A stretch of 64,000 nucleotides of DNA from Diaporthe sp. PMI_573 (GCA_021399435.1 JAJTUP010000074.1:62001-126000), one strand, 5' to 3'. Shown: positions 32,578-44,840, counted from the stretch's first letter. Made by a program: numbers and translations. The notes: a model not told the origin generated them from the sequence alone.

Positions 32578-33547
32578 CAGAAGCCACGAGGCTCTCGTTC
32601 CTGTGTCAGATCAATACCACGAACTATGAGTCACTCTTAAATATTACTAAGTCGTCCAACCCAACGCTATACATGTCCAAGTCCACCGCCCCATTATTAT
32701 AAAGCATCCATCTCATCCTTGCTCGCGTCGCGGCCATGAATATCGCTATATTAGGGAATAGCTCCGGCCCTGCACTCTCCTCCTTCGCCTGAATAGCATG
32801 TAGCCGTTACAATCCCCGGCGCCGTTCTGTACTCATGCGAGTCCCCACTCCCCTTACCCCTCGATACTCCTCTCCTAAGCTCAAGCTTGCTCCCGGAGCG
32901 CCGCCGCCCTGTTTCCCCGCGAAAACACACGACGTGCCCTTATCCGCTTTCACGGGCATCGATGCCCTTACAACAAGCACTTGCGTCCGACCATCATCAA
33001 CTTCTCCACAACAGCTAATTAATCTCATCAGTGGCAGTGGCCGGGATTGCCGTTGGTCGGGCATCAGATGATAGGGGCGAGGTCGCTCATGACAAAAGAT
33101 CTGGCCACATCGACTACCCCCAGCGTCGTTGCCTCCATTAGTTCTAGCCCAGTGACTTTAGTGGTAACAAGGGCCCATATTGTTACTACAAGCGTTGCAT
33201 ATCCTCGACCACACATCTTTCACTTCTAGGAACGCAATGAGTTGAGCCGCTCCGGCTTTTCTGTGTGGCTTTGAAAACATACTCCTCAGGAGGGTGAGAA
33301 GGCACATTTCTCAAACAGCATCCCGCGTCCAGAGAATTCAATTCCAACTTTCTGGAGGCCTGTCTGGTCACCGTCCGCGTCAACGTCGTCGACACCATCG
33401 CTTCAGACGATCTGAGGAAGGCCGTGCTCAGTCAGCATGGACATGCCAGCCCGGTAGTCGGAGACATTCAACCTGAGGCGCAGATGGTGATTTCGTTAGG
33501 AGTGCTTGCATTTGTTCAAGTCGTGACCTAGGGCTACTTCCCCTATC
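32578..33547. other. Intergenic region
   Basis: About 970 bases. Short frames on both strands (32807-33064 minus, 32835-33071 plus, 33186-33398 minus) overlap each other and show no domain. It contains the 3' sides of two convergent genes. No feature supported. Confidence 0.45.
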
Positions 33548-35113
33548 CTACGTAAACTCGTTTTCTGAAAGACCTAGGACTTGCGCCACAGCCCTTAGGC
33601 TTGCCTGTTGAATATTGGCGTACAATGTCTCCGCATCTAGCGGCTCTTCTGCCAAAGCTTCCCGAAACCCTTCGTAATCAGACTTAGGAGCCTTGATATC
33701 CAGTTCTTTGCGAACAGTCTCATTCGCCTGAAGATTGGACTGGAAAATACCAGCAGCAGAAAATGGCAGGAAACCTTCGTAGGTAATCGGGGTCGCCTCC
33801 ACGATGCCATCCATGATTAGCTGCTCGAGCAACGAGATGCTACCTGTGGCTTTTGAAGAACTGTTGTCCAGTTTCTTCGTACAGTGATACTCGCAGTAGA
33901 TCAGACCTTGCCTCCTCAGTTCCGCCCAATCATCAGGGTAGCGCGTGAAAATATTGTGGATCAAATCATCTTGTTCCTCAGTTGAAAGGCCGACAGCTCG
34001 CGCAAGGCTCTCGTGCAGCAATTTGTCGTACAATTCTCGTCCCTTCGCTGTGACTGCCGCCCCGCGTTCCTCGATCTCCCCAAAGCGAGCTTTGTGATTG
34101 GCCCTGATCAGGGAGGAGTCATGCGTGGGCGAAGTCAGACAATCAGAACGGTCGTCTTTCCTGAATTCGATGTTCTCCTCAAGTGCTAAGAAGCTCGTCT
34201 GTTGGAGAAGGATGGGGCATTTATGGAGAGGTGGGCCCTCGATGCGTGGTTTGACAGCCATCTTAGCATCCTCCATGGCTTTCTGAATAGTAGAGATATC
34301 TAGAGTTCGTGGCGTAAGATGATTGATGTGAGCACTTCGGAAACAGGCAATATCGGCCAAGATAAGATGCTCAGCTTTCAAACCATTGTACTGATCGAAT
34401 GTCGAGGCCGCTACAGGCAACCAACTGAAAGTTCGCAGTGCTTGCGGGATAAATTCCCCGGCTTGCCCTTCTCTCAGCCGACCGCCCTGGGATTCAGCAA
34501 TTTCCAACAGCTCAAGGAGCTCGTCTGTGAAGATGCTTCGTTTCCCGAGGAGATCGCGCGACAGCGGTTGAGCCTTTTCCGAGTTCAGCAATTCTGCGCG
34601 GAGCAGCGTCGCGAATATGCGGAAGGGGTTTCGACGGAGACTCGCGCTGGTAGTGGGTCGGAAGCAGGTTGCGTGCATTGGGAGACCAGCGGGGGACAGG
34701 TTGTAGTACCCAACCGGGTACATCCCCATCACACCGAATATCCTCTTCACCGTCCGGAGTTCGTAAGGGGTGCCAAGCCGAATCGCGCCATGGCGCTCCA
34801 AATTGAGACGTTCGAGGGTGGTTCCAAGCATATCGGCGCCAGTGGTTTTGGTGATCTCCTTCCCCCCTTCATTCAACAATGGCAGGTTGACATTACGTAC
34901 AACGCGGAGCAAATCACCATACAGAGGCACCTCCTCTTGGTACATTGCCGACATGGACGTCGCAAACGTCGTTCGTAGCTTGTCTGGATCTATGAACGGG
35001 GTAATGCCAACGCTTGTGGTCGAATCTGAGGAAATGGTCGTATTAGTGGCAGAATGAGACTCTATATTGGAGGGCGGAAAAGGTTCGATGTGGGATGTGA
35101 AGTTAAATGGCAA
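33548..35113 (-). CDS. DUF1338 / 2-oxoadipate dioxygenase-decarboxylase-like
   Basis: Open frame of 521 codons resembling the DUF1338 (YdcJ/HglS) family. Bacterial HglS is an Fe(II) enzyme that converts 2-oxoadipate to D-2-hydroxyglutarate in lysine catabolism. Conserved blocks: MSAMYQEEVPLYGDL near 54-69, ERHGAIRLGTP with His108, GMYPVGYY, FRPTT, ACFRSAHINHLTPRTLD with His262/265, IEGPP, ILLQQTSF and RFGEIEERGAA with Glu346. The histidines and glutamate correspond to the expected metal ligands. Length is typical. The start is unresolved: the frame opens with a TTG, an in-frame TGA lies six bases upstream, and the first ATG is at residue 54, inside the conserved region. A short upstream exon (acceptor candidate TTTCCTCAG near residue 29) is likely. 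The protein is probably functional if that exon exists. Confidence 0.85.
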   Translation of the reverse strand: MPFNFTSHIEPFPPSNIESHSATNTTISSDSTTSVGITPFIDPDKLRTTFATSMSAMYQEEVPLYGDLLRVVRNVNLPLLNEGGKEITKTTGADMLGTTLERLNLERHGAIRLGTPYELRTVKRIFGVMGMYPVGYYNLSPAGLPMHATCFRPTTSASLRRNPFRIFATLLRAELLNSEKAQPLSRDLLGKRSIFTDELLELLEIAESQGGRLREGQAGEFIPQALRTFSWLPVAASTFDQYNGLKAEHLILADIACFRSAHINHLTPRTLDISTIQKAMEDAKMAVKPRIEGPPLHKCPILLQQTSFLALEENIEFRKDDRSDCLTSPTHDSSLIRANHKARFGEIEERGAAVTAKGRELYDKLLHESLARAVGLSTEEQDDLIHNIFTRYPDDWAELRRQGLIYCEYHCTKKLDNSSSKATGSISLLEQLIMDGIVEATPITYEGFLPFSAAGIFQSNLQANETVRKELDIKAPKSDYEGFREALAEEPLDAETLYANIQQASLRAVAQVLGLSENEFT

Positions 35114-36750
35114 TCCTCAGGTTTTTGAGCGGTTGTCTAATCGTGGAATACTTATAAGCAGGTGAAGGGTAGTATACTGCCAAACGGTGTGCTTGGGCTT
35201 TTGCCGATGGTGGAGCTAAAAACTTTCCCATTAGCCACTGGAGGTTTTGCTTCTGTCGCACCATGTCAAGCTTCACACTTCGGCATAAGTCTCTCCTCGC
35301 CGATCCGAGTCACCTGTAGCCCCGCTAGCGTGCTCCACTGGACACATTCGCTATCGGCCTATTGTTGCCTTTCTCCGCTGGCACACAAAGTGGTCTGATC
35401 GTGTTACGACCCGGGTACGATCTCCCTGAAATGTGTAGTGTAGACAGGGTGGCCTATGCCAGCAGCACCAGTCCGGCAATGGGCAATGCTGTGTCGTCAT
35501 TGAGATGTCGTAAGGCTTAGTGCTTCTTCACTACAGTCAAACCGATGATTGCAGTAAAGACTTGTTCACTGTCGTGAATCTAAGTAACTAGGGCATGTAT
35601 TTGGGGTTACCATCTTATGTAGACGAGTGGTCTTTTAGTTTCCTGGCTCACTTGTTGCTTTGTCATGGTCCAACACAACTCTCGAACACAGGCCACAACG
35701 ATCGGCTCACAATGCCACCAATGCCGGAACACGGAGTCAACGACGACATACAAGAGGTAGCGCCGCTCAAAGCACCAGGGCCCGATGGCATCAACAGAGC
35801 ACTGCAGCTCGCCAAACTGTGGATCAGAGTAGTTAGCAAGAGGTTGGCCTTTAATACCGTCCAGCTGGTGCATGCAGGTCTCTGTACATGGCTTTGTGTT
35901 GGCGGTAATCGGTGATGCAGTCGGATCTCCCGAGTTCTGACACCCCAACGAACCAACCAACTGGATCTTGACCCTAACCTCAATTGTGAGATTTTGTACA
36001 TAATTTCAACCATCCGTGTGAACGCATGCCGTTACAAGATCCCGCTCCTAGTCATGTTTGATATCACACAGGTCCTGTAAGCTTCGAGTCAACTTGACGA
36101 GCCGAGGGGAGACTTGAACCCGACATCACCCAGGCCAGGGTATAGGTCCTTAACAACCTCTAGAGACAAGATCGCGAAGACGTTCTGAACCGTGGTTAGC
36201 AGATAATTGCTTATTCATGGCCGGTAATGACCGCTGAGATAGGCATTGGGAAGAAGCCAGCTAACCAAACTTTTAAAGCAAAGGTACATAGCTACGTACT
36301 TTTTAGTAAGGAGATATTTCTTTATAAATAAAGAGGATTTCTCTCTTATTTCGAGATTAGAATACGTAGACACATAGAAAAATACATAGAATACACATTT
36401 CTATTACTCTTACTTTAACTTCCTGTAACACCCAGCTTATCACCAGCCAAGAAGAGGACGGCTGCGGTCAGAGAAGGACCTACCGAGACACTAGGGTAGA
36501 TGGAAGCACGGATTAGATAAGACAGGAAGTCACGTGACCTAGATCACCGACATACATGATCCCGGGATTACTAATAAAGGGAGGCTTTGGCCATACTGTA
36601 TTTTTTTATCAACTATTTATTAGTCTGTCTGCTATCTGCTCAACCTTCTAACTGCTCTTTAGCCCTAAGCTTGTATACAAGGTTAATAATGGCTTTATAT
36701 GTTTGCTTATAGTCCTCTTTTAATGACACCTTAAACTTTCCCTATAGCTT
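35114..36750. other. Intergenic and repeat-border DNA
   Basis: Apart from the LINE trace at 35700-35915, no gene is recognised. Composition is balanced to about 36250 and then AT-rich. A minus-strand GGGTTCAAGTC string near 36108-36118 resembles a tRNA B box, but no tRNA can be folded around it. Confidence 0.4.
35700..35915 (+). pseudogene. LINE reverse-transcriptase fragment
   Basis: The translation contains APLKAPGPDGINRALQ, the KAPGPDGI signature found near the start of the reverse-transcriptase domain of non-LTR (LINE, Tad-like) elements. The frame is open for about 70 codons on either side, but nothing else of the element, such as the catalytic FADD motif, is found. It is a short relic. 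Confidence 0.6.
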
Positions 36751-36907
36751 TGTTAAACAGAAACGCTCGATTTCAGCTATATGCTAGTATAGTATACACG
36801 CTAAAAAAAATAAGTTTAGTAACCATAAGTTGATTTTTTAAGCTATTTTAAAACCCTAACTTTATACCTCTATATTACCCTTATTTCTTACCTAAAAAGT
36901 ATATAAC
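36751..36907 (+). mobile_element. Truncated TG...CAG repeat copy
   Basis: Starts TGTTAAACAGAAACGCTCG and follows the first third of the repeat described at 506-994 with many C-to-T changes, up to the AAAAAGTATATAAC region, where another repeat begins at 36908. Confidence 0.7.
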
Positions 36908-37162
36908 TGTGGGTTTGGTGACCGTTGAAGGGACCGCACGCCCGGCCCGGCTGTGGCTAATCAGAAGGGCCGGTCTTGCTTAGTCAGCAGCGGGCTAGCC
37001 ACTACACTAAGTGCTTTGGCGCCCACGATGGCGATAGCTTCTTTCTTCCTTCTGTAGCAAGAATTCGAACCCATACCCAGACATATATAGTGGTTTCTTT
37101 TGCTTGCTTCTATTTGCATATGTAAAGACCTTCTGACCTAAGGCATTAGGGCCATACTAACA
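36908..37162 (+). repeat. LTR-like repeat TGTGGG...AACA (255 bp)
   Basis: TG-start, CA-end repeat; its diverged copy is at about 18908-19120. It lies directly upstream of the degraded copia-like interior and could be that element's 5' LTR. No matching 3' LTR or clear target duplication was found in the window, so this link is inferred. Confidence 0.55.
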
Positions 37163-39071
37163 CTGATTAGTGATTGACATTATTAGTCCCTAACAGCTAG
37201 GTCTGAAGAGGTAGATCTATCGCCAGACCTTCGCTGACCTTGTCAGCCAGCAAGCAGTTAACAGCTAATAAAGCAGACTATAATATCTACGCTATATAAT
37301 TGAAAGGAAGCAGCTACTACTGACTGGTAACTAGACTAGGCAGTCGTCGTTGCTAGTACCCTAGGAGATCTAGCTGCTGAAGACTAGAAGTTTCTTTCTG
37401 GCGAAGACCCTCGGAAGAGCCGGGTATTCACTATAAAGTATTATGAGAAGGAACTAATGCCTATATAAACCTACTGTGCCGACGACGACCTTTTATGCGA
37501 AGAACCGACTGTTTAGCGGTATGCACTATTGCGCCTTCCCTATAATATACCTATCTTTTAGGTAAAGAATATTCTTACAGCCTCATTCTTTGCCCCTTCC
37601 CCTTCTTCTACAAAACGGCTTCTTACTAGACAGTAGCCTTCTTACTATCTAAACGACTGCCGGCAGAGTAGGTGCTAACCTCAAGCACTTACCCTACTGT
37701 TTACATATAAACCTCTTGCCTGGGCCCCCTTATACTCCCTTAGCTGCTTGGTATAGCTGCCCGGAATACCTAAAACTGTGTTTAGAATGCTAAAACCCTT
37801 ACCTACCCCTTTTTGTTGCGTTTTTAGCGGTGTATAACTAAGATAACCACTCAAAAGGGCAACTCTACCCGTCAGACTATACAGTAATAGGTGCCGTTTA
37901 CCGATAACCACTACCTATAGGTGAATGGTTCTTGTACCGGTTATAAGCCGTAGTAGTGAGTGTTATAACACCCTCTTTTCTGTAGATCTAAGGCTACCGG
38001 GAAGGCTATGGCTACCTCGTCGCTGCTGACAACAACGCCTCTGTCCCGGCACCATTACCGCTGTTTAGTAGCAGCGGGCAACGGTGCCTCTCTCTCTCTT
38101 TCTCTCTCTTATCTAGATCTCTTTGCCGCTTGCTATTGCGGCAGTGTGCTGGTTCTCGTCACCACCACTCGCGTCAAAGCCGACGTCGCCAACTACGGTG
38201 GCAGCAGCCCCTCCTCCTTCTCTGCCTTCTTCGCCTTTAGCTTGTTTGCCTTTGCCTTCTCCTCCTTCTTCTAGTCTCCTAGAAGTAAACAAATAAACCA
38301 CCTGCTGAAAAAGCGCAAATATCGTGGCGGCTGGTCCTCCTCCTCCTTCTTCTGCTGGTCCTTCTACTGGTCCTTCTACTGGTCCTTCTTCTAGTGGTCC
38401 TCCTCCTTCGGTAGGCCTAAATAGCTATTCTTAACTACAATAGGAACTATACCTACAGTAGCTGGTCCTCCCCCTTCTCCTTTGCCTAACCTACAGAAAG
38501 AACAACTATAAAAACTTAAGTTAAATCTGTCAATTAGTATCCTAGATTTAGATTTTTATAGCTAGCCTATAAATAATAGGCAATAGCTAAGACTGTTTCC
38601 TTTTTGTCAACCACTATGCTCCTAGCAGTAGGCACTACCTTAGCTGGGGGGTAGAACTATATAGACCTCCTTAAGGCCTACCTTAATACCTTTTACTAAT
38701 AATATATAGTCTTAGCAATAAGCTAGGCCTATATTGACTACTTCCTATAGGAAGCTCTAAGCAACTCTTTAAGCCGAAACCCCATCTAGATAATGATATA
38801 CCTACTTAGGGTACTAGACAAGCTATAGGAAATTTATACTGTTGATGATAAACTTCTTAGTAAGTATTAAATCTACTTTAAGGGGTAGACTCTCGATAGC
38901 TTTAAAGTTACTGAGAGCTGCTAGCAATTAGAGTTTTGGTGCTTCCTCTAGGCCTACAGTATCTATACTGGTAATGTAAAGAGTACCTATTGTTAAACAG
39001 TGTCCTGAAAATATAAGTTGTTCTTACTAGCTTGTAAGTGCAGCGCGTTGCTTTTGCAGCTAGTATAGCGG
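37163..39071 (+). mobile_element. Copia-like element, 5' part (gag region), degraded
   Basis: RIP-degraded DNA left of the chromovirus insertion. It contains a Pro/Ser/Gly-coding microsatellite near 38335-38410 (repeated CTGGTCCTTCTA units) typical of the gag linker in these elements. The target-duplication logic at 39067-39071 and 45398-45402 makes this stretch continuous with 45398 onward before the insertion. No intact frame. Confidence 0.6.
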
Positions 39072-39553
39072 TGTTATAAACAGCCTCCTTCAGACCCCCA
39101 GACCCCTTCAGCCTCCTTTAGCCCCTTCAAAGCCCTTCCAGCCTCCCTCAGCCCCTATCCGCCTCCTTTAGAAAGAATAGGCTATCTATGCAAGCCTCTA
39201 GATATAAGTGGAGAAACCAGCTAGCCTAGCTTGGCAGAATCTTCTTATCGGAGTTATCCCTTCTGCCCTTTCCATTTCTCTTTCTAGCCCCTGTTTTTCT
39301 CGAGTTATTATTCTCTCCGTTGGAGGGATATACCTCTCCGAAGGTCCGAACCTTCTATGTATATATATCTAGCCTTTTCCTCTTAGATAGATAGTTAGTT
39401 CTTCAGTTAGATTAACTTTTTCCCTCCTACACCTAGCTTGCCTCCTCCTTCCTTGAATTTGTTCTCTGTGAGGTGTTGAAGAATATCTTGACTATAGCCT
39501 TACTATGTCCCTCTACCCTTAGCCCTCTGCCCTTAATCTAGGTGTTTTTAATA
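39072..39553 (+). repeat. 5' LTR of the chromovirus
   Basis: 482 bp. Ends TTTTTAATA (the 3' LTR has TTTTTAACA). Rich in CAGCCTCCTTCAG-like units near its start. The same LTR occurs alone and inverted at 47467-47949. Confidence 0.93.
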
Positions 39554-39609
39554 GCTTGATCTGACTCCCCTATCTTCCTACCTCTTTTCGTCCCCTCTTG
39601 GTTTCCACG

Positions 39610-40760
39610 ATGACTTTAGACTGGCAGACCCTTTTTGATTTCCTCCCCTCTATCCCCAGGGATTTTGTAGGAATTAATCCACCACTGCCTTCTGGAATCT
39701 CTGGCCCTTAGATTACCCTTGTCCTCTCTGCCTTCTCTCGAGGAGGCTAGTCTGCCTCCTAGACCTCTATTCAGGGCCCTATCTTTCCTGAAGATATAGA
39801 TGGTCTGGGTAGGGCAGTTCTCTTCGCGTTCTATACTCTAGGATAAAGAATTGCCCAGAAGGAAATCTTTCCTTTAGCTTCTGCCTCCTTCTCGTCCCAG
39901 CTACCCTCTCAGCCCTCGGTTCCTTGCCTCTTGCCTCCTGACCCCTATTCAGGGGGTAAGGAAAAATTTAGATTTTTTGCTACCTAACTGCAACTAGTCT
40001 TTTCTTCGGACCCATTTCGCTTCTTGGTAGATTTGGCTAAAATAGCCTATTCGGCCTCCTTCCTCCGAGATTCGGCCCTTTCTTGGTTCTCCCCCCACCT
40101 CAACCTTTCTACTGGCCTCTCTGATTTTATTACCTATTCGGAATTCTTCTTGGCCCTTCAAGCTGCCTTTGACGACCTAGATGCCCTCGGTACTGCTAAA
40201 AGAGACCTATGGGCTCTAAAACAGGAAACCTTATGCTCGGCCTATTATTCAAAATTCGTCCCCCTTGTCTCTATTCTTGGCTGGACCTCTAATATGGTAA
40301 AAATTACTCACTTCCGTAGAGGTCTAAAAGAGAACCTTAAAGACCTCCTGGTTGGCCGAGACATGCCTCTAGATTTTTCTTCTTACGCGAATAAGTGTAT
40401 TTCTCTGGATAACGACCTTTTTGCCCGCCAGAAGGAAAAGAAAAAATCCCAGCCTCTGATTCCAGCCCCTACCCCTACTACCCAGCCAGCTATTCGCCTA
40501 GCTGCTCCCATCTCGACCTCAGGCCCTATGGAACTGGATTCGGCCTAGAGGAAGGCCTTTCGAAGGGCTAATAATCTCTGTACCTACTGTGGCCAGCCGG
40601 GCTACTTTGTTCGAGACTGCCCCTACCCTGGAAGAAAGAAATTTACTCCTGCCTCTGCCGCTACCGCTCTTTCTATACCGCCTAATTCAACCCCTACTTC
40701 TTTGGCCCTAGTACCCTATTTGGGAAAAGAGAGCGGGTAGTTAGCCTATAGCCTAATTTA
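39610..40760 (+). pseudogene. Gag of the chromovirus
   Basis: Starts near ATG 39610. It has a capsid-like helical region (LSWFSPHLNL, LQAAFDDLDA, YYSKFVPLVSILGW, FRRGLKENLKDLL) and, near 40580-40620, a zinc knuckle C-x2-C-x4-Y-x4-C in which the usual His is Tyr, a C-to-T change (CAC/CAT to TAC/TAT). Several in-frame TAG stops precede and follow the longest open part (40024-40548). Non-functional. Confidence 0.8.
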
Positions 40761-41199
40761 CCCGCTCCTACTAGCTGTCGGAATTTTTATTCGCCCTTAG
40801 AATTTGAACCGACTTCGCTATAGTCACCGCCCGTCTCACAGCCTGCTCTACATTTTGCCTCAGACTTCTCGCCTTCCTACAAGCCGCCCTCGGTTGAAGA
40901 TTCAATTGATGACGATACTAAAAAATACTCTGAAAAATCTAGTATTTTTGACCCCGAGGACGACCCTAACCCTGATGGATTGGTGGAGGAATCTGATGGA
41001 CCGCTTTTGACCCAATGTATGGGGACAGGACCCCCTGAAGGGCCCCTGGAACCCCCTGCAGCTGGCCCACTGAACCCCCTGGACACCCCTGCCACCAGCC
41101 CGCTAGGGCCCCCTAGCTTTCGGCCCTTCAGCCCACTAGGGCCCCCTAGCCCTTCGACCCCCATTCAGACTCAGACTTCGCCCCCTACTTTAGCCCCTA

Positions 41200-43330
41200 T
41201 TTCGCCCGTTTTTCGACCTATCCCGACCCCGATTTCGACCTACTATATTCACTCTTTGGACCTTGGAAATAAGGCCCCTTTCGTCCTCCTAGCTACTCTC
41301 TCCAGCACTCCTGGATCAATAATGATTGATTCGGGAGCTACTTCTTGTTTTATTGACTTTGACTTCGCCCTCGCCCAAGGGTACCCCCTTCGGAAGAAAA
41401 CTCGCCCTGAAGCTCTATTAGTAGTAGATGGAAGGGAGTCTTCTGCTGGAGATATTTTCTATGAAGTCGATATTTGCCTCTAGATTGACCAGTACCTTGA
41501 AACTTCTATTTTTCAAGTTATGAAAATCTCTGGTTACCTAGCCATTCTAGGGCGTTCTTGGCTTTCCTACCATAACCCTATTATAGACTGGAAGACTGGC
41601 TTGATCTCTTTTACCTTGGATATTTGCCAGCTTTCTTGTTTGCCTACTCGTTCTTTGCCTTTAGCTTTGACTATTTAGCCTTTGCCTCTAGCCTCGACTT
41701 CGCCCTTCTCGGCTAACAACCCTGTAGTAGCGAGAATTTTTAGTGTAGCCCTTTTTCGATTCGCCAAACGGGATAAGGCCTAGATCTATAGGGTCTCTAT
41801 TCAAGAAATTAAGGACTACCTAGCTTCTGAAGGAAACGAAGAATCCCCTGAAGAAGAAGAGGAATTTCTTCGGTTAAAGATACCTGACTAATTTCACGAC
41901 CTTCTCCCTCTTTTTCGAAAAAGGGATGCTGAAAGGCTCCCTCCCTATAGGGGTATGCTCGACTGCCTTATAGAACTTGAAGAAGGAAAATCAGCTCCCT
42001 TTGGCCCCCTATACCCTATGTTAGATCTCGAGCTCTAGGCTCTCCGAGTCTATTTAGATGATAACCTGAAAAAGGGCTATATTAAGCTATCTTCGTCATC
42101 TGCCGCCTTACCTGTCCTCTTTGTTTGAAAGCTAGGAGGTGGACTTCGCTTTTGTGTCGACTATAGGGCCCTAAACGCTATAACTAGGCGTAATAAGACC
42201 CCCTTGCCTTTAATAGATGACTCTCTTCGACGGCTCTCCGGAGCTAAAATCTTTTCTTGCCTAGATCTTCGCTGGGGTTTCAACTAGATTCGAATTCGCC
42301 AGGGTGACGAACCCCTTATAGCCTTCTGTATTAGATACGGCCTTTTTGAATATATAGTAATGCCCTTTGGGCTAACTAATGCCCTAGCTGTCTTTTAGTC
42401 TTTCATTAATTACGTTTTGAGAGAATTTCTTGATATTTTTGTGGTCGTCTATATAGACGATATCCTTATTTTCTTGAATTTAGAAAAGGAATACTCCTAG
42501 TACCTTCGAGCCGTCCTTGAGAAATTAGCCGAGGCTGGCTTGTTTATTAAAGGTGAAAAGTGTGAATTTTTCACTACTTCGACCACCTTCCTTGGTTTTG
42601 TTATCTCTCTGGAAGGGATTTCTATGGATTTGACTAAGGTGGCTACTATTCGAGACTGGAAGGCCCCTTCTTTAGTTAAAGAACTTTAGTTATTCCTTGG
42701 ATTCGCTAATTTCTACTGAAGATTTATTTGAAAATATTTGCTCGTCTGCTGACCTTTGTTTTTATTACTTTGAAAATCCCAGCCCTTCTTTTGGGACCCC
42801 CCCTAGTAAAAAGCCTTTGAAGCCCTGAAGGAGCTATTTACTTCAGAACCTATTCTTCGTTATTTCGATCCTACCCTTGACTCTATTCTCGAAACCGACT
42901 CCTTAGATAATGTTATTTTGGCTATCTTTTCCTAAAAGGTGCCCTATAATGGAAAGTACCTCTTACACCCTATTGCCTATAGATCTCGAAAGCTTACCTA
43001 AGCTGAAGAGAACTATGGGATAGGGGATAAAGAGATGCTAGCTATTGTAGACGCCCTATCTGAATACTGTTTATATACTGAGTCTCTTGCCAAACCCCTT
43101 ACGGTTCTTATAGACTATTTAAATCTGTCTGCCTTTACTTTGAAAAAAGTCTTGAATAGACGATAGGCCTGGTGGGCTAATGAGCTCTCTGGTATGAATT
43201 TTGTTATTTCTTTTCGCCTAGGGGAGTTAAATACTCGAGCTGATGCCCTTACTTGAAGACCCCAAGACTAAAAGGGAGGTATAGCGGCTATAGCCTCTGA
43301 AAAAACTATTGTATTATCTAAAAAGATAGT
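41200..43330 (+). pseudogene. Protease, reverse transcriptase and RNase H of the chromovirus
   Basis: Aspartic protease active site MIDSGATSCFID near 41322. Reverse transcriptase blocks follow: [11 protein letters not shown] near 42145, MPFGLTNA near 42360, and the catalytic VYIDDILIF near 42448-42475. RNase H-type blocks are ILETDSL (42886), HPIAYRSRKL and ENYGIGDKEMLAIV (about 42970-43045). Stops replace Gln and Trp throughout. Confidence 0.88.
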
Positions 43331-43569
43331 ATATCCAAGAGCTATAGCTGCCTTAGCTGCCCCTACTCTCTCGGAATTTGAATCTGTCTTTAACCTTTTG
43401 ACTATTCGCTTAGCCCTTCCTTTAGACCCCTTTTTTAAGGAAATTTAATTACTACTTAAAAACCCTCCGAATTCAGCCCCTTGATACCTAGCTATAGATT
43501 TAGCTACTTGCTTTATTCAAAACGGCCTCCTTCTTATTTGAAATCTGGTTTATATACCAGAGGGCGACC

Positions 43570-44840
43570 TAAGGAGATAGGTTATTTCTTCTTGACACTC
43601 CTACCTAGCTGCTGGCTACCCTGGTATTACCTCTACTTTTGAATTAATTACTCGGGATTTCTGGTGGCCTTTTATTTGAAAGACTATTTAGCAGTACATT
43701 CGAAATTGCTCCATTTGTTCTAGAATTAAGCCCTCCTGATTACCCCCCTTCGGCTTTCTGAAACCTTTGGAAATTCCTTAGAAACGCTGGACTTCTATTT
43801 TTATGGATCTAATTACTGGCCTACCCCTTTCGAATTCTTTCGACGCTATTATTGTTTTTATCAACCAACTCTTAAAAATGAGCCATTTTGTGCCCTGCAA
43901 CACTACTCTGGATTCTAAAGGCTGGGCCCTACTATTTAGAGATAATATCTTTCGTCTTTATGGTCTTCCTTCCGAATTTATCTCTGATCGAGGTTCTATT
44001 TTTATTTCCGAATTTTCTAAAGCCCTGTGTGGGTTACTTGGAATTAAGTAGAATTTTTCTACTACAAACCACCTATAGTCTGACGGCTAAATAGAAGCTA
44101 TTAATGCCTTATTGGAACAATACCTTCGAGGGTATATATCTTATCAACAAGACGACTGGGTAGACTGGCTCTCTATGGTTGAATTTGCTTATAATAATTT
44201 TGTTTCTTTAGCAACTAAGATTTCGCCTTTTTTTGCTAATTATGGCTTTCACCCTCGTTTCGACTCCCTACTTCCAGCCCTAGATTCGACCCTAGAAGAA
44301 GTAAAAGAATTTACTTCTTTGTTTTCAGACCTCGAGAATTTTATCCGTTTAGAAATCTGCCTGGCTCAGGAAGCCTATTCTGAGCAGGTAAATAAAAGTC
44401 GACGATCCGCTTCGAATTTTGCTCTGGGCTCTCGAGTATGGCTACTTTGCTGCCATATTCGCACTACTAGGCCTTCTTAAAAGCTTGATTTTAAATGCCT
44501 AGGGCCCTTTGAGATATCTTAGAAAATCTCTCCCTATGCCTATAAACTCAAGCTTCCCCCTAGTATGAAAATATACCTAGTTTTTCACGTTTCTCTACTT
44601 GAACTCCTAGCCGAAGATCCTCTCCCTAACCAAGTTATTCCTCCACCCCCCCCTATCGAGGTTGAAGGGGAAGAGGAATTCTGGGTAAAGGAAATTCTTG
44701 ATTCTAGGATTAGAGGAAAGAAACGCTAGTTCTTAGTTAGCTGGGTAGGCTATGATATACCTACCTGGGAACCTTTGGAAAATATCTCTGAGACCAAGGC
44801 CTATTCGAAGTACCTGGCCCGGTACCCTCACTAGCCCTAG
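43570..44840 (+). pseudogene. Integrase with chromodomain of the chromovirus
   Basis: HHCC zinc region (H-S-Y near 43595, then CSICSRIK near 43712), DDE core with MDLITGLP (43803), ISDRGSIF (43981) and the SDG/ALLEQYLRGY region near 44075-44135, then a C-terminal SWVGYDIPTWEP chromodomain block (44735-44775) that marks the chromovirus lineage, thought to steer insertion toward heterochromatin. Broken by several stops. Confidence 0.88.

Noticed and set aside
34319..34978. 219-codon plus-strand frame
   Set aside because: Antisense shadow of the DUF1338-like gene; no family similarity.
36060..36180. Minus-strand tRNA candidate with GGGTTCAAGTC B-box-like string and TTAAGG
   Set aside because: The T stem pairs at only three of five positions and no 5' acceptor strand matches the 3' side, so no tRNA fold could be drawn.
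38008..38274. 88-codon Ser/Phe/Leu-rich frame resembling a membrane protein
   Set aside because: Composition comes from CT-rich low-complexity DNA inside the degraded copia-like element; the other strand is equally open.
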